Notes: generated by a model not told the origin, from the sequence alone. A stretch of 64,000 nucleotides of DNA from Candidatus Halocynthiibacter alkanivorans (GCF_003333265.1 NZ_QOLB01000095.1:1-64000), one strand, 5' to 3'. Numbered from the stretch's first letter, positions 8,475-17,665 are shown. Translations and numbers: made by a program.

Positions 8475-9264
8475 ACGCAAAACACTGGCGCTGGTCGCAG
8501 GGGCATTTCTGGCGGTCACACCGCTGGCCAGCTATGCGCAGGAGGATGTGCAAAAGGGGCTGGAGATCGCCACCCGCAGCGACGTCACTGACAACGGTTT
8601 CGGCGATAGCACCGCTACGGCACAAATGGTTTTGCGCAATGCGGCTGGCCAGTCCAGCTCGCGCGAACTGGTGATCATGACGCTTGAGCGCAACAGCAGC
8701 AAAGTCGGCGACAAGACCATTTCCTTGTTTTCGACCCCCGCCGACATCAAAGGCACCGCGGTGCTGAGCCATGCCAAGATCACTGGCAATGATGATCAGT
8801 GGATCTATCTGCCGGCGCTGAAACGGGTGAAACGGATCTCCTCCTCGAACAAGTCCGGCCCCTTTGTCGGTTCTGAATTCGCCTATGAGGACATCACCGC
8901 CCAGGAGGTTGGCAAATTCGACTACCGCTGGATCAAGTCCGAAAAGTGTGGCGGTGCCACTTGTGAAGTGATCGAGCGGACTCCGAACTATGCCAAATCC
9001 GGCTATTCGCGTCAGTTGGTCTGGATCAGCACCAAGACCTGGCAGCCCGAACAGATCCAGTTCTTTGACCGCGCTGGCAACCACGTCAAAACCCTGACCT
9101 ATTCGGGCTACAAACAGTATGGAAAATTCTGGCGCGCGGGCAAGCTGACCATGGTCAACCTGCGCAACGGTAAATCAACCGATCTGATTTTCACCGACTG
9201 GAAATTCTCCACTGGCCTGAGCGACCGGGATTTCAAATCTTCTGCCCTTGAAGATCTGAGGTGA
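8449..9264 (+). CDS. outer membrane lipoprotein-sorting (LolA-like) periplasmic protein
   Basis: A 271-residue secreted protein with a signal peptide ending near ASYAQ (residue 30). The body matches the LolA-like outer-membrane lipoprotein-sorting family, with the segments DDQWIYLPALKRVKRIS, GSEFAYEDI and LIFTDWKF. The two cysteines of KCGGATCEV could form a disulfide. Proteins of this family have a half-barrel that shields lipid. Its start lies inside the end of the MMPL gene (26 bases of overlap) behind an AAAGGA site, so the two are coupled. It probably carries the transporter's lipid-like substrate across the periplasm. Confidence 0.85.
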   Translation: MLNQFRQSKRKTLALVAGAFLAVTPLASYAQEDVQKGLEIATRSDVTDNGFGDSTATAQMVLRNAAGQSSSRELVIMTLERNSSKVGDKTISLFSTPADIKGTAVLSHAKITGNDDQWIYLPALKRVKRISSSNKSGPFVGSEFAYEDITAQEVGKFDYRWIKSEKCGGATCEVIERTPNYAKSGYSRQLVWISTKTWQPEQIQFFDRAGNHVKTLTYSGYKQYGKFWRAGKLTMVNLRNGKSTDLIFTDWKFSTGLSDRDFKSSALEDLR

Positions 9265-9269
9265 CACGG

Positions 9270-10460
9270 ATGTTCAAACGCACAATCCTTCTTTCTGCGC
9301 TGCTGTCAGGGACAGCGGCGCAGGCCGAACCACCGGAATTTTCGGGATATATCGGCGGCGAGCTGAATTATTTTCCTGAGGCCGGTCTCTATCCCGGACA
9401 GCTGAGCGATACCCAGGCCAGCCTGGTTTTTGCGCCGGAACTGCGCTGGCGTTCTGACGATGGCGATACCCGCGCCCGGATCAGCGCCTTTGGCCGTTGG
9501 GACGCTGAAGACCCGGAGCGCAGCCATATCGATCTGCGTGAAGCCTGGATCCAGCGCAATTTTGACAGTTTTGAAGTGCTGGTCGGCGTCAACAAAGTGT
9601 TCTGGGGCGTCACCGAAAGCCTGAACCTGGTGGATATCGTCAACCAGGTTGATCAGCTTGAGTACACCGACAGCAACGCGCGGCTGGGCCAGCCAATGGT
9701 CGCGCTGTCAACGGATCAGGACTGGGGCAGCCTGTCAGCCTATATCATGACCGGGTTTCGCAAACGCGAGTACCCTGGCACCGACGGGCGGCTGCGGTTT
9801 GGCCTGCCGGTCGACGACAGCGCCACCACCTGGGGCGATGACCGCGAAGAATGGGCGCCGGATTTTGCCCTGCGCTATTACAATACGTTTGGCAGCATTG
9901 ATCTGGGCCTGTCTGCCTTTTACGGCACCTCGCGAGAAGCCATGCTGACCCCCAACAGCGGTGGCACGGCGCTTGATCCCTATTACGGGCGCATCTGGCA
10001 GACCGGCGTTGACGCCCAGTACACCGGAGACAACGTGCTGTGGAAACTGGAGGCTATTGCGCGGGGCAGCGATGATTTTGACACCTTCGCGGCCGTGGTC
10101 ACCGGTTTTGAGTATACCTTCTACCAGGTTGGCGGATCGGACGGCGACCTGGGCGTTATCAGTGAATATCTCTATGATGACCGGGGCGCTGATGCGCCGG
10201 GGACCGTGTTTCAGAATGACCTGTTTGTCGGTACCCGCTGGGCGGCCAACGATTCCCAGGATACCAGCGCGCTGGTCGGCGCGGTGATCGATCTGGAAGA
10301 CGGCACCACCTCACTTCGCGCGGAATATGAGCGGCGGCTCGACATCGGAGTGTTGCTGAAAATCCAGGCTCAGGCGGTCAGAAATACGGATACAAGCAAC
10401 CCGCTTTATGGGTTCCGGCAGGACAACTACCTGTCGGTCGCGTTTGAAAAGTTTTTCTAG
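9270..10460 (+). CDS. outer membrane beta-barrel protein of the transporter operon
   Basis: A 396-residue protein with a signal peptide (cleavage near AAQAEPP, residue 18). It shows alternating polar/aromatic strands throughout and ends in Phe, the usual outer-membrane assembly signal. Strand-like pieces such as IRAREAWIQRNF-type and FEYTFYQVG segments suggest a porin-like barrel of the DUF1302/alginate-export kind. ATG at 9270 is chosen because GAGGTGA lies just before it; GTG at 9261 is possible. It is the third gene of the MMPL, LolA-like, barrel operon and would be the outer-membrane end of the route. Confidence 0.75.
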   Translation: MFKRTILLSALLSGTAAQAEPPEFSGYIGGELNYFPEAGLYPGQLSDTQASLVFAPELRWRSDDGDTRARISAFGRWDAEDPERSHIDLREAWIQRNFDSFEVLVGVNKVFWGVTESLNLVDIVNQVDQLEYTDSNARLGQPMVALSTDQDWGSLSAYIMTGFRKREYPGTDGRLRFGLPVDDSATTWGDDREEWAPDFALRYYNTFGSIDLGLSAFYGTSREAMLTPNSGGTALDPYYGRIWQTGVDAQYTGDNVLWKLEAIARGSDDFDTFAAVVTGFEYTFYQVGGSDGDLGVISEYLYDDRGADAPGTVFQNDLFVGTRWAANDSQDTSALVGAVIDLEDGTTSLRAEYERRLDIGVLLKIQAQAVRNTDTSNPLYGFRQDNYLSVAFEKFF

Positions 10461-10487
10461 GCGCGTTTGTGAACCAATAAAACAGCG

Positions 10488-10510
10488 CTGGCCCGCACTC
10501 CTCGGGCCAG
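10488..10510 (+). terminator. hairpin after the transporter operon
   Basis: CTGGCCCG (10488-10495) and CGGGCCAG (10503-10510) form a perfect eight-base stem with a seven-base loop, 28 bases past the barrel gene stop. No T-run follows, so it would be a weak or factor-dependent terminator, or an mRNA-stabilising hairpin. Confidence 0.4.
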
Positions 10511-10673
10511 TGCCAGACACCGGCGGAACCCGTGTCCTGACCGCGCCGCGAACGCGCCCGCCTCCTCAACAGATACCCAGTTCAGACCACACAAAACGCT
10601 CTGTCAGCGCCCGGTGCCGAAATACCAGACACCCCCCTGCTCAACAGCTGTGCCCCTGCCGGCACCGAACCGG

Positions 10674-11864
10674 CTACGGTGGTCCGGAGTGATTTGATAA
10701 CGTGTCCAAAACCTCGGCTGTGTGCTGGCCGAACGTCGGCGGCGCCCGCCTGTAAGACACCGGTGTTTTCGAAAACTTAAGCGGGTTGCCGATCAGGTCC
10801 ACAGTCTGGTCAGCTTCAGCGCCTGTGGTCATGGTAATTTTCATTTCGCGGGCCGCGACCTGATCCGATGCAAAGACAGTATCAAGTGTGTTCACAGGTC
10901 CGACCGGAACATTCCCGGCTTCAAGCCCGTCCAGAACCGCCTGAACCGAGTGTCGGATGATCAGAGGCTCCAGCAAGCTGGTCAGCGCATCGCGGTTTTC
11001 CAGTCGTGCCGGGTTGGTGGCGAACATCGGATCTGTGGCAAGATCCGCGACACCGAGCCAATGCGCAAACCGCTGAAACTGTGTGTCATTGCCTACGGCC
11101 ACAATCACATCCCCGTCCAGGGCCCGAAACACCTGGTAAGGCGCAATATTCGGATGGCCGTTGCCGTGTCTCTCGGGCACCTTGCCTGAGGTGAGGTAAT
11201 TCACCCCCTGATTGACCAGCCAGGCGACCTGGGTATCAACCAGGGCCAGATCAATATGCTGGCCTTCACCGGTGTGATCCCGATGCCGGAGCGCCGCCAG
11301 AATGCCGACCGTCGCATACATGCCGCACATCACATCTGCGACGCCGACGCCGACTTTCATCGGCTCACCGTCGGGCGCGCCGGTCAGGCTCATGATGCCG
11401 CCGTAGCCCTGCGCCATAAGATCATATCCGGGTTTGGAACTGTTGGGACCAGTCTGCCCGAAGCCTGAAATCGAGCAGTAAACCAGCCGGGGAAACGCTT
11501 CCAGCATAGTGCCATAGTCCAGCCCGTATTTACGCAACGCGCCCGGTTTGAAGTTTTCGACGATAATATCCGCGTTTTCCGCCAGTAACTTAACCTGTTT
11601 CTGACCGGCCTTCGTACTGATATCAATCGCGACCGATTTCTTGTTGCGGTTTGCACACATGAAATAGGCGCTGAGATCGGTTGGCGCGCCGGACGCATCA
11701 AGCGCAAACGGAGGCCCCCAGCTTCGCGTATCATCGCCTGCGGTCACCGGGTTTTCAATTTTGATAACCTCAGCACCCAGATCGCCAAGCAGCTGGGTCG
11801 CCGTCGGGCCCGCAAGAATGCGACTCAGGTCGAGGACTTTAATGCCTTTGAGAGGTCCGCTCAT
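10674..11864 (-). CDS. CaiB/BaiF (class III) CoA-transferase
   Basis: A 396-residue family III CoA-transferase, which moves CoA between carboxylic acids through an aspartyl-CoA thioester. The N-terminus GIKVLDLSRILAGPTATQLLGDLGAEVIKIENP is a textbook family start. The catalytic Asp should be in GEGQHIDLALVDTQ, and GRAGYD-like and GNDTQFQRF segments follow. ATG at 11864 is fixed by the GGAGGTGA site just upstream. It is the last of three co-oriented enzymes (dehydrogenase-fold protein, ThDP enzyme, CoA-transferase). It probably charges the pathway's acid substrate with CoA for the first of them; the acid itself is not readable from sequence. Confidence 0.88.
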   Translation of the reverse strand: MSGPLKGIKVLDLSRILAGPTATQLLGDLGAEVIKIENPVTAGDDTRSWGPPFALDASGAPTDLSAYFMCANRNKKSVAIDISTKAGQKQVKLLAENADIIVENFKPGALRKYGLDYGTMLEAFPRLVYCSISGFGQTGPNSSKPGYDLMAQGYGGIMSLTGAPDGEPMKVGVGVADVMCGMYATVGILAALRHRDHTGEGQHIDLALVDTQVAWLVNQGVNYLTSGKVPERHGNGHPNIAPYQVFRALDGDVIVAVGNDTQFQRFAHWLGVADLATDPMFATNPARLENRDALTSLLEPLIIRHSVQAVLDGLEAGNVPVGPVNTLDTVFASDQVAAREMKITMTTGAEADQTVDLIGNPLKFSKTPVSYRRAPPTFGQHTAEVLDTLSNHSGPP

Positions 11865-11993
11865 ATTGTCACCTCCAGGTGTTTGAAGGCCAGCTGACCG
11901 CGGCGGCGCGCGATCAGGAACCACGCTTTGACGGGTGAATATGCGCTGGTAACGCAGGCGCACTCAAAAGACCCTGTGGAACTGTGTGTTGCC

Positions 11994-13619
11994 TCAGATA
12001 CGACCATCATAAGCATTCCTTCCGATAACAGCAGAAATCAGGGTAAAGGTATTGCGCCCGTACGCCGTCTGTATCGCGTCATTCAGACTGGCGCGGTCGT
12101 GGCAGGTCACCCCTGCCCCACCCATTGCAACGGCCACCGCAGTAAAGTCGGTGCCAGGGAACTCAACGCCCAGGTTGCGCATCTCGCTGCCACGTTGTTT
12201 CAGTTCGATCAGACCAAGTTGTTCATCAACGAACACCACCACCGGAATCCCCAACCCATGGTCGCGGGCCGTGGCAAGCTCTCCCAGAAACATTTCGACG
12301 CCGGCATCCCCGACAAATGCGATCACCGGCCGGTCCGGTTCGGCGATTTTGCGACCGATGGCCAGCGGCACGGCGCAGCCCATGGTGCACAGAGCCGACG
12401 ATTGCAGCAAGCCGTGGGGCGCGTCACATTGCCAGACATGAGACAGCACAATGCGGTGCGCGCCGCTGTCAACGGTTGCGACCGTGCCGGCAGGAGACGC
12501 TTTGCGCGCCTCATCCACCACCGCAGCCGGGCCCCAGACCTCGCCTAAAAAACAGAGCTCCTGCAGGGCTGATTTTGTGGCGGGTATTTCATCAGATGGC
12601 CAGGGGGCTTCCGGCACAGAACCTGCCCCGATCGCCGACAGGGTGGCGGCAATATCCCCGGTGAAATTCACCGGTGCCTGATGCATATAATGGCTGTTTC
12701 TTTCCGCAGAAATATCGATGACATTCTGATCTGCAGCAAACAGATCCCGCCAGCCGATCCGCATCTCAACCGGATCATACCCGGCAAGGATCAGACAGTC
12801 GGAGGACTGAATAAGCGGCAGCAGGATCTTGTCAGCAAGCGGAGACAGGCCTGCGCCGCCCAGTGACAATGCATGGGCCTCGTCCAGTACGCCTTTGGCC
12901 TTATAGGTCGTGATCAGGGGAACAGAGTTTTCAACGCAAAACCTGGCAACAGCGTCAGAAGCCGACTGTGTCAGCACATCCACGCCGGCAAGCAGCAAAG
13001 GACGTTTGGCGGAGCGCAGCCAGCCCTGTGCCAGGTCAAGATCCGCGCCGGCGGGCGCCATCGCGGACTGGGGCCTGAAGCGGGGTTTATACCAGGCGTC
13101 TGACATTTCACGCTGCACATCAACCGGCACATCCAGCAGCACCGGACCAGGCCGGCCGGACGTGGCGATATTGATGGCCTTGTCGATGAGAACACCGGCC
13201 GTGCCGGGCTCGACCCGGAACGCGGCCTTGCTTACCGGTTCGAGGAATTTCACATGATCAAAAACCTGATGGGTATAGGTCTGGGCTTCAAGCGCCGGCA
13301 CACAACCGGTCAGCACAATCATCGGCACCCGGTCCTGCCAGGCGTTGGCGATGACATTGGCGGCATTGGCAATGCCAGGGCCGATGGTGGCAAACAGCAC
13401 GCCCGGCGCACCGTCGTGATGCCAGGTGCCTTCGGCCATAAAGCCGCCGGAGTTTTCGTGTTTCACCAGGGTGATTTTCAGCCCGGCAACATCGAGCGCA
13501 TCCATCATTGCCAGAACTTCGCCACCAGGAATGCCAAAAGCGTGGCGACAGCCGGCCTGATACAGCCGTTCGGCGATGACTTCAGAGGCGGACTGGCGGC
13601 TGGAAACTGTATTGGTCAT
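11994..13619 (-). CDS. thiamine diphosphate-dependent enzyme, acetolactate-synthase-like
   Basis: A 541-residue three-domain ThDP enzyme of the pyruvate-oxidase/acetolactate-synthase superfamily. The cofactor-activating Glu is in LVKHENSGGFMAEG (about residue 55), and the middle domain is the usual Rossmann-like one. The C-terminal metal site is unusual: the family GDG reads GDAG, and the usual Asn-Asn of the motif is replaced by Val-Asp in VFVDEQLGLI. The Asp could still bind Mg2+. It starts five bases after the upstream dehydrogenase-like gene ends, so the two are co-transcribed. The substrate is unknown; decarboxylation or cleavage of a 2-oxo or 2-hydroxy-acyl compound is likely. Confidence 0.8.
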   Translation of the reverse strand: MTNTVSSRQSASEVIAERLYQAGCRHAFGIPGGEVLAMMDALDVAGLKITLVKHENSGGFMAEGTWHHDGAPGVLFATIGPGIANAANVIANAWQDRVPMIVLTGCVPALEAQTYTHQVFDHVKFLEPVSKAAFRVEPGTAGVLIDKAINIATSGRPGPVLLDVPVDVQREMSDAWYKPRFRPQSAMAPAGADLDLAQGWLRSAKRPLLLAGVDVLTQSASDAVARFCVENSVPLITTYKAKGVLDEAHALSLGGAGLSPLADKILLPLIQSSDCLILAGYDPVEMRIGWRDLFAADQNVIDISAERNSHYMHQAPVNFTGDIAATLSAIGAGSVPEAPWPSDEIPATKSALQELCFLGEVWGPAAVVDEARKASPAGTVATVDSGAHRIVLSHVWQCDAPHGLLQSSALCTMGCAVPLAIGRKIAEPDRPVIAFVGDAGVEMFLGELATARDHGLGIPVVVFVDEQLGLIELKQRGSEMRNLGVEFPGTDFTAVAVAMGGAGVTCHDRASLNDAIQTAYGRNTFTLISAVIGRNAYDGRI

Positions 13620-13624
13620 CTGGC

Positions 13625-14872
13625 TCAGCCTCTTTCTTCCGGAGGCAGATAACCGCCGCGCGTCTGTGGTGTTTTCATCTCCAGAACCTTGCCCGCAACA
13701 AGATTACGCAGCATCTGCGCGGTGCCGCCACCGATGGTAAACATGCGCGCATCACGCAGCATCCGCTCAATACTGCAGTTGCGCGAATAGCCGCGCGCCC
13801 CATGCAATTGCAGCGCATCATTGGTGACTTTCACCGCCATTTCCGAGGCAAAAATCTTGGCCTGCGCCGCCAGCAGCGGATCCGGAAAGCCAGATGGCCG
13901 GGTGTCCGCGCTGAGCGCAGCATTCCAGATCATCAACCGTGCCGCGTCAATCTGGATGGCCATGTCAGCGACGATCCACTGAAGCCCCTGAAACTCTGCG
14001 ATCGGGCGGCCAAACTGTTCGCGGGTTTTCAGGAACGCCCGCGTAGCGTCATATGCCCCCCTCGCAATTCCCAGCGCAACCGTCGCCGCGCCGACACGTT
14101 GCGCGTTATAGGCGTTCATCAGCCCGGAAAAACCGCGCCGGATGCCTTCGGCCGGGGTGATCAACCGGTCCGCCGGCAGGCGCAGATTGTCAAAAATCAC
14201 TTCGGTTTCCGGAATGCCGCGCAGCCCCATCGCAGGTTCACGTGCCCCGATGGTCAACCCGTCTTCGCCCAGAAACGCCATAAATCCGCCAATACCCTTG
14301 TCTTCGCCATCTTCAATGACACGGGCAAAAATCAGATGGAGTTTTGATACACCACCGCCGGTGATCCAGTGTTTCTTGCCGTTCAGAACCCAGCTGTCGC
14401 CCTCGCGCCGGGCGGTTGTGGTCATCGAGGTCGCGGCACTGCCGGCCTCAGGTTCGGTGATGCAGATCGCTGGTTTGTCGCCGCCCAAAACGTGTTGCGC
14501 GGCAATTTCGCGCTGCTCCGGCGTGCCATATGCGATGATCGCGCCAACCGCGCCCATATTGCCTTCGACCGCGATGCGACCTGACACGCCGCAATGCGCC
14601 GCCAGTTCTTCAACAACAAGTGCGACGTCGAAATAGCTGCGTCCCGGCCCGCCCAGCTCAGCAGGAACAGTCATCCCCATCAGCCCAGCACGGGTCAATG
14701 CTTCCACAACCGCAGTCGGATACGTCTCGCTCTGATCGGTGTGCTGCGCCGCCGGGCCGGCAACAGTCTCTGCCACGTCGCGGGCAATGTTCTGCACAGC
14801 GATTTGTCCGGGCGACAAGGTGAAAGACGGGCTTGCGGCGGCTGCAGCTAATACTGGTGATCGTTCTGACAT
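13625..14872 (-). CDS. acyl-CoA-dehydrogenase-fold protein lacking the catalytic glutamate
   Basis: A 415-residue flavoprotein of the acyl-CoA dehydrogenase fold, with CITEPEAGSAATS and the HWITGGG flavin region. The base normally sits in the C-terminal YEGT motif; here that reads GGGT. In isovaleryl-CoA dehydrogenase the base is instead a Glu before Arg in the middle helix; here the aligned residue is Gln258 (NAQRVGAAT). A Gln at that place is known from 3-sulfinopropionyl-CoA desulfinase of Advenella, which releases sulfite from its CoA thioester. Arg99 (GVSGRIAVEG) could bind an acidic side group. A desulfinase-like role is inferred; an ordinary dehydrogenase with a moved base remains possible. 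First enzyme of the cluster. Confidence 0.8.
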   Translation of the reverse strand: MSERSPVLAAAAASPSFTLSPGQIAVQNIARDVAETVAGPAAQHTDQSETYPTAVVEALTRAGLMGMTVPAELGGPGRSYFDVALVVEELAAHCGVSGRIAVEGNMGAVGAIIAYGTPEQREIAAQHVLGGDKPAICITEPEAGSAATSMTTTARREGDSWVLNGKKHWITGGGVSKLHLIFARVIEDGEDKGIGGFMAFLGEDGLTIGAREPAMGLRGIPETEVIFDNLRLPADRLITPAEGIRRGFSGLMNAYNAQRVGAATVALGIARGAYDATRAFLKTREQFGRPIAEFQGLQWIVADMAIQIDAARLMIWNAALSADTRPSGFPDPLLAAQAKIFASEMAVKVTNDALQLHGARGYSRNCSIERMLRDARMFTIGGGTAQMLRNLVAGKVLEMKTPQTRGGYLPPEERG

Positions 14873-14975
14873 CTGAAAGAATACCTCTGATTTGGTACCT
14901 TCAGCCTACCGTCATCAGAATACATATTGCTAATATAGTTTTGTTGTTAATTGCATGAGGTTTCCTCAAGCTTCC

Positions 14976-15836
14976 TCACAACGTCTGCAAGGCCTCAACA
15001 AAAACATCAATCACCAGATCGGAACGGCCATCGGTGTTGGTAAACGCACCGACTTCACGGCTGAACACCGGGCTGCCGAAGGGCACAGTACGGACCTGTT
15101 CAGAGAACAGACGCTGGCCTTTGCAGACCGGCACAATCGAAACGCCAAGACCTTCCCCCACAAGATTTGAAATCGCCTCCAGCGAGTCAATTTCCATCGT
15201 CGCATTGACAACAATCTTCTGCTGGGTCAGCTGCTCCTCAATTTTCCGCCCGGCCCAGGATTTGCGGTTAAACCAGATGAACGGGTGATTTCTGAGAAGC
15301 GCCTGATAGCTATCGCCTTCTGCATCAACCGGCGCCACGACGGCGAATGGCTCGGTCGCAACCGGGTGCCAGTCAAGCCCCGGGACCGGATTTACCGGCC
15401 TGGTACATACTGCAATATCCAGGCCACCATCTACAAGATCGGCGGTCAACGTGGCCGAACCCCCGCTGCAGACATCAATCTGCAGCTCGGGAAACTGAGT
15501 TTGCAACCGCTTCAGACTGGCGGGCAAAAAACTTGCAAGCACAGTGGGAACCGCGCCGATGGTGATGTTTGAACGCACCAGTTCGCCTTTTGCGACCGCA
15601 GCGGAGGCATCAAACAAAACAAGTGTCTTGCGCGCGTGATCCGCAAGTGCACGCCCCCTGGCGGTGGGAACAGGCGGGCGCTTAATCCGGTCAAACAGTA
15701 AGACCCCCAGCTCGTCTTCCATCGCTTTGATCTGCAGGCTGACTGCGGAATGGGACAAACCGATCTTGTCGCCCGCAGCAGCAAAGGACCGCATTTCAAC
15801 GACAGCCAACAGCGTTTTGAGTTGTTTGATATTCAC
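14976..15836 (-). CDS. LysR-family transcriptional regulator
   Basis: A LysR protein of about 286 residues. The N-terminal winged helix (IKQLKTLLAVVEMRSFAAAG then LSHSAVSLQIKAMEDELG) is followed by a two-lobed effector domain. GTG at 15836 places the start right at the conserved helix; the open frame continues upstream but that part has no family resemblance. ATG at 15896 would add 20 residues. It lies 103 bases upstream of the dehydrogenase-like gene on the same strand and is probably its activator, responding to the pathway substrate or its CoA ester. Confidence 0.88.
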   Translation of the reverse strand: MNIKQLKTLLAVVEMRSFAAAGDKIGLSHSAVSLQIKAMEDELGVLLFDRIKRPPVPTARGRALADHARKTLVLFDASAAVAKGELVRSNITIGAVPTVLASFLPASLKRLQTQFPELQIDVCSGGSATLTADLVDGGLDIAVCTRPVNPVPGLDWHPVATEPFAVVAPVDAEGDSYQALLRNHPFIWFNRKSWAGRKIEEQLTQQKIVVNATMEIDSLEAISNLVGEGLGVSIVPVCKGQRLFSEQVRTVPFGSPVFSREVGAFTNTDGRSDLVIDVFVEALQTL

Positions 15837-16280
15837 TTCGCGATCCGATCTGGAGGGGCATACATGATTGGCAATCGGGCACGGACGGTCAAGCATTACA
15901 TTGCCGTGGCTGCGCGCCGGGACGCAGTAATATTCCATCTGTTCCTGTCGTGCAGTAGCAACTTCCAGGGTTCTCTCAGACGGGCTGGCGTTCAAAATCC
16001 AGGAGACGTTTATCTGCGTGCTGAGTGCCCCCCGGAAATTAGTGACGCAGTTCCCGCCATCTCAAGTCAGGCAGGAACAAGGTTCAGCAGTGTATCCACC
16101 TGGGTACCAACCCCAAAAACACGGGTACGACACGCAAAGTGTTCCCGACCCGCGATCGCTTAGATTCCGGCGTGAAGAAGCGTGGTCAGGGCGCCACAAT
16201 GCGGCAACGCGCCTGGTTCTGAAACAGGCGCGTTGTCGAAGGGTTTAAGGCGGTGGCACACCACAAGACAACCTGGAGTT
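15837..16280. other. intergenic region between LysR gene and doeD
   Basis: I see no supported gene. It holds the LysR gene's promoter region and, near the doeD end, a strong perfect hairpin (16206-16234). The remaining short frames have no family resemblance. Confidence 0.5.
16206..16234 (-). terminator. hairpin downstream of the ectoine operon
   Basis: AACGCGCCTG (16206-16215) and CAGGCGCGTT (16225-16234) form a perfect ten-base stem around a nine-base loop, about 47 bases past the doeD stop. There is no long T-run, so it is a likely but not classic terminator. Confidence 0.5.
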
Positions 16281-17651
16281 TTAACCAAGCACTTCTGCGA
16301 CAGCCTCTTTGGCGACCGATACGACCTGGTCCACCTCGTCTGGCGTGATGCACAACGGCGGGGCGAAACCGATAATGTCGCCCTGCGGCATAGCCCGGGC
16401 AATCACGTCCCGTTTCGCCATCGCGGCAGAGATCGCCGGCCCGACTTTCGCCGCGGGATCGAAAAACCCCATGGGCGATTTTGTCTCGGCAAATTCCACC
16501 GCGCACATCAGGCCTTCGCCCCGCACCTGGGCGACATTTGGGTGATCTGCAAAGGCTTCGTTGAGTTTTTGCAACATGTAAGTGCCAGTTGTTGCTGAGT
16601 TTTCCACCAGGCCCATTTGATCAATAAGCTTCAGATTGGCCACCCCGGCCGCTGCACCAATTGGGTGGGCGGAATAAGTCCAGCCATGGCCAATGGGGCC
16701 ATTTTCATCGGTCCCCTGTTCCAGAACGGTCCACATCCTGTCCGACACAATAGACCCCGACAGCGGTGCATAGGCCGAGGTCAGCCCTTTGGCGATAGTG
16801 ATAATATCCGCTTCAATGCCATAGTGAGAGGAACCAAACATGCTGCCAAGACGCCCGAAACCGGTGACGACTTCATCCGCAATCAGCAGGATATCATATT
16901 TTTTCAGGACCTCCTGAATCGCAGCCCAGTAGCCTGCAGGCGGCGGAACGATGCCACCGGTGCCCAGAACTGGTTCACCGATAAAGGCCGCAACAGTGTC
17001 GGGGCCCTCCGCAAGGATCATCGCTTCGAGCTTCGCGGCACAATCGGCGGAAAATTCTTCTTCCGACATACCCGCAACCTTGCCGCGCAGATAATAAGGC
17101 GCCTCAGTGTGCAACACCTGTGACAGCGGCAGATCAAACTTATTGTGGAACAGTTCAAGCCCGGTCAGAGATCCGGTCATCAGGCCCGAGCCGTGATAGC
17201 CGCGCCAGCGCGAAATGATTTTCTTCTTCTCCGGGCGGCCCAGAATATTGTTGTAATACCAAACCAGTTTGATGTTGGTCTCATTCGCGTCCGAGCCGCT
17301 TTGACCAAAATAGACTTTGGACATATTTGCAGGCGCGCGGTCCAGGATCATCTTTGCAAGGGTGATCGAGGCCTCGGTGCCGTGGCCGACATAAGAATGG
17401 TAATAGGCCAGCTCATGCGCCTGTTTGGAAATCGCTTCGGCAATTTCACTGCGGCCATAACCGACGTTGACACAATACAGCCCGGCAAAGGCGTCAAGCA
17501 TTTTGCGCCCGTCGCGGTCCTCAATATAGACGCCTTCCCCGGAGGTGATGACCCGCGTCGCGGTTTCGCCACGCGCATGTTGGGCAAGATGGGTTGAGGG
17601 ATGGAAAAAGTTCTCGCGATCCCACTGGGCGAGTGTATCATTGGTCAGCAT
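16281..17651 (-). CDS. doeD: class III aminotransferase, probable L-2,4-diaminobutyrate transaminase
   Basis: A 456-residue PLP enzyme of aminotransferase class III. The pyridoxal site shows in ADEVVTGFGRLGSMFG (the Asp that binds the ring nitrogen) and the Schiff-base Lys in ITIAKGLTSAYAPL. YHSYVGHGTEA and GQSGSDANETN are also typical of this clade. ATG at 17651 is chosen because the family begins there. It follows doeB by 14 bases. In the doe pathway this enzyme turns diaminobutyrate into aspartate semialdehyde, feeding aspartate. The doeC dehydrogenase that should follow is not in the window. The assignment rests on the neighbours; taurine- or omega-amino-acid-type transaminases look similar. 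Confidence 0.75.
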   Translation of the reverse strand: MLTNDTLAQWDRENFFHPSTHLAQHARGETATRVITSGEGVYIEDRDGRKMLDAFAGLYCVNVGYGRSEIAEAISKQAHELAYYHSYVGHGTEASITLAKMILDRAPANMSKVYFGQSGSDANETNIKLVWYYNNILGRPEKKKIISRWRGYHGSGLMTGSLTGLELFHNKFDLPLSQVLHTEAPYYLRGKVAGMSEEEFSADCAAKLEAMILAEGPDTVAAFIGEPVLGTGGIVPPPAGYWAAIQEVLKKYDILLIADEVVTGFGRLGSMFGSSHYGIEADIITIAKGLTSAYAPLSGSIVSDRMWTVLEQGTDENGPIGHGWTYSAHPIGAAAGVANLKLIDQMGLVENSATTGTYMLQKLNEAFADHPNVAQVRGEGLMCAVEFAETKSPMGFFDPAAKVGPAISAAMAKRDVIARAMPQGDIIGFAPPLCITPDEVDQVVSVAKEAVAEVLG

Positions 17652-17665
17652 ATTCTGTCTTTCTG

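Noticed and set aside
7467-8519. 350-codon minus-strand frame opposite the MMPL gene
   Set aside because: His/Asp-rich shadow of hydrophobic codons; no ribosome site or family resemblance.
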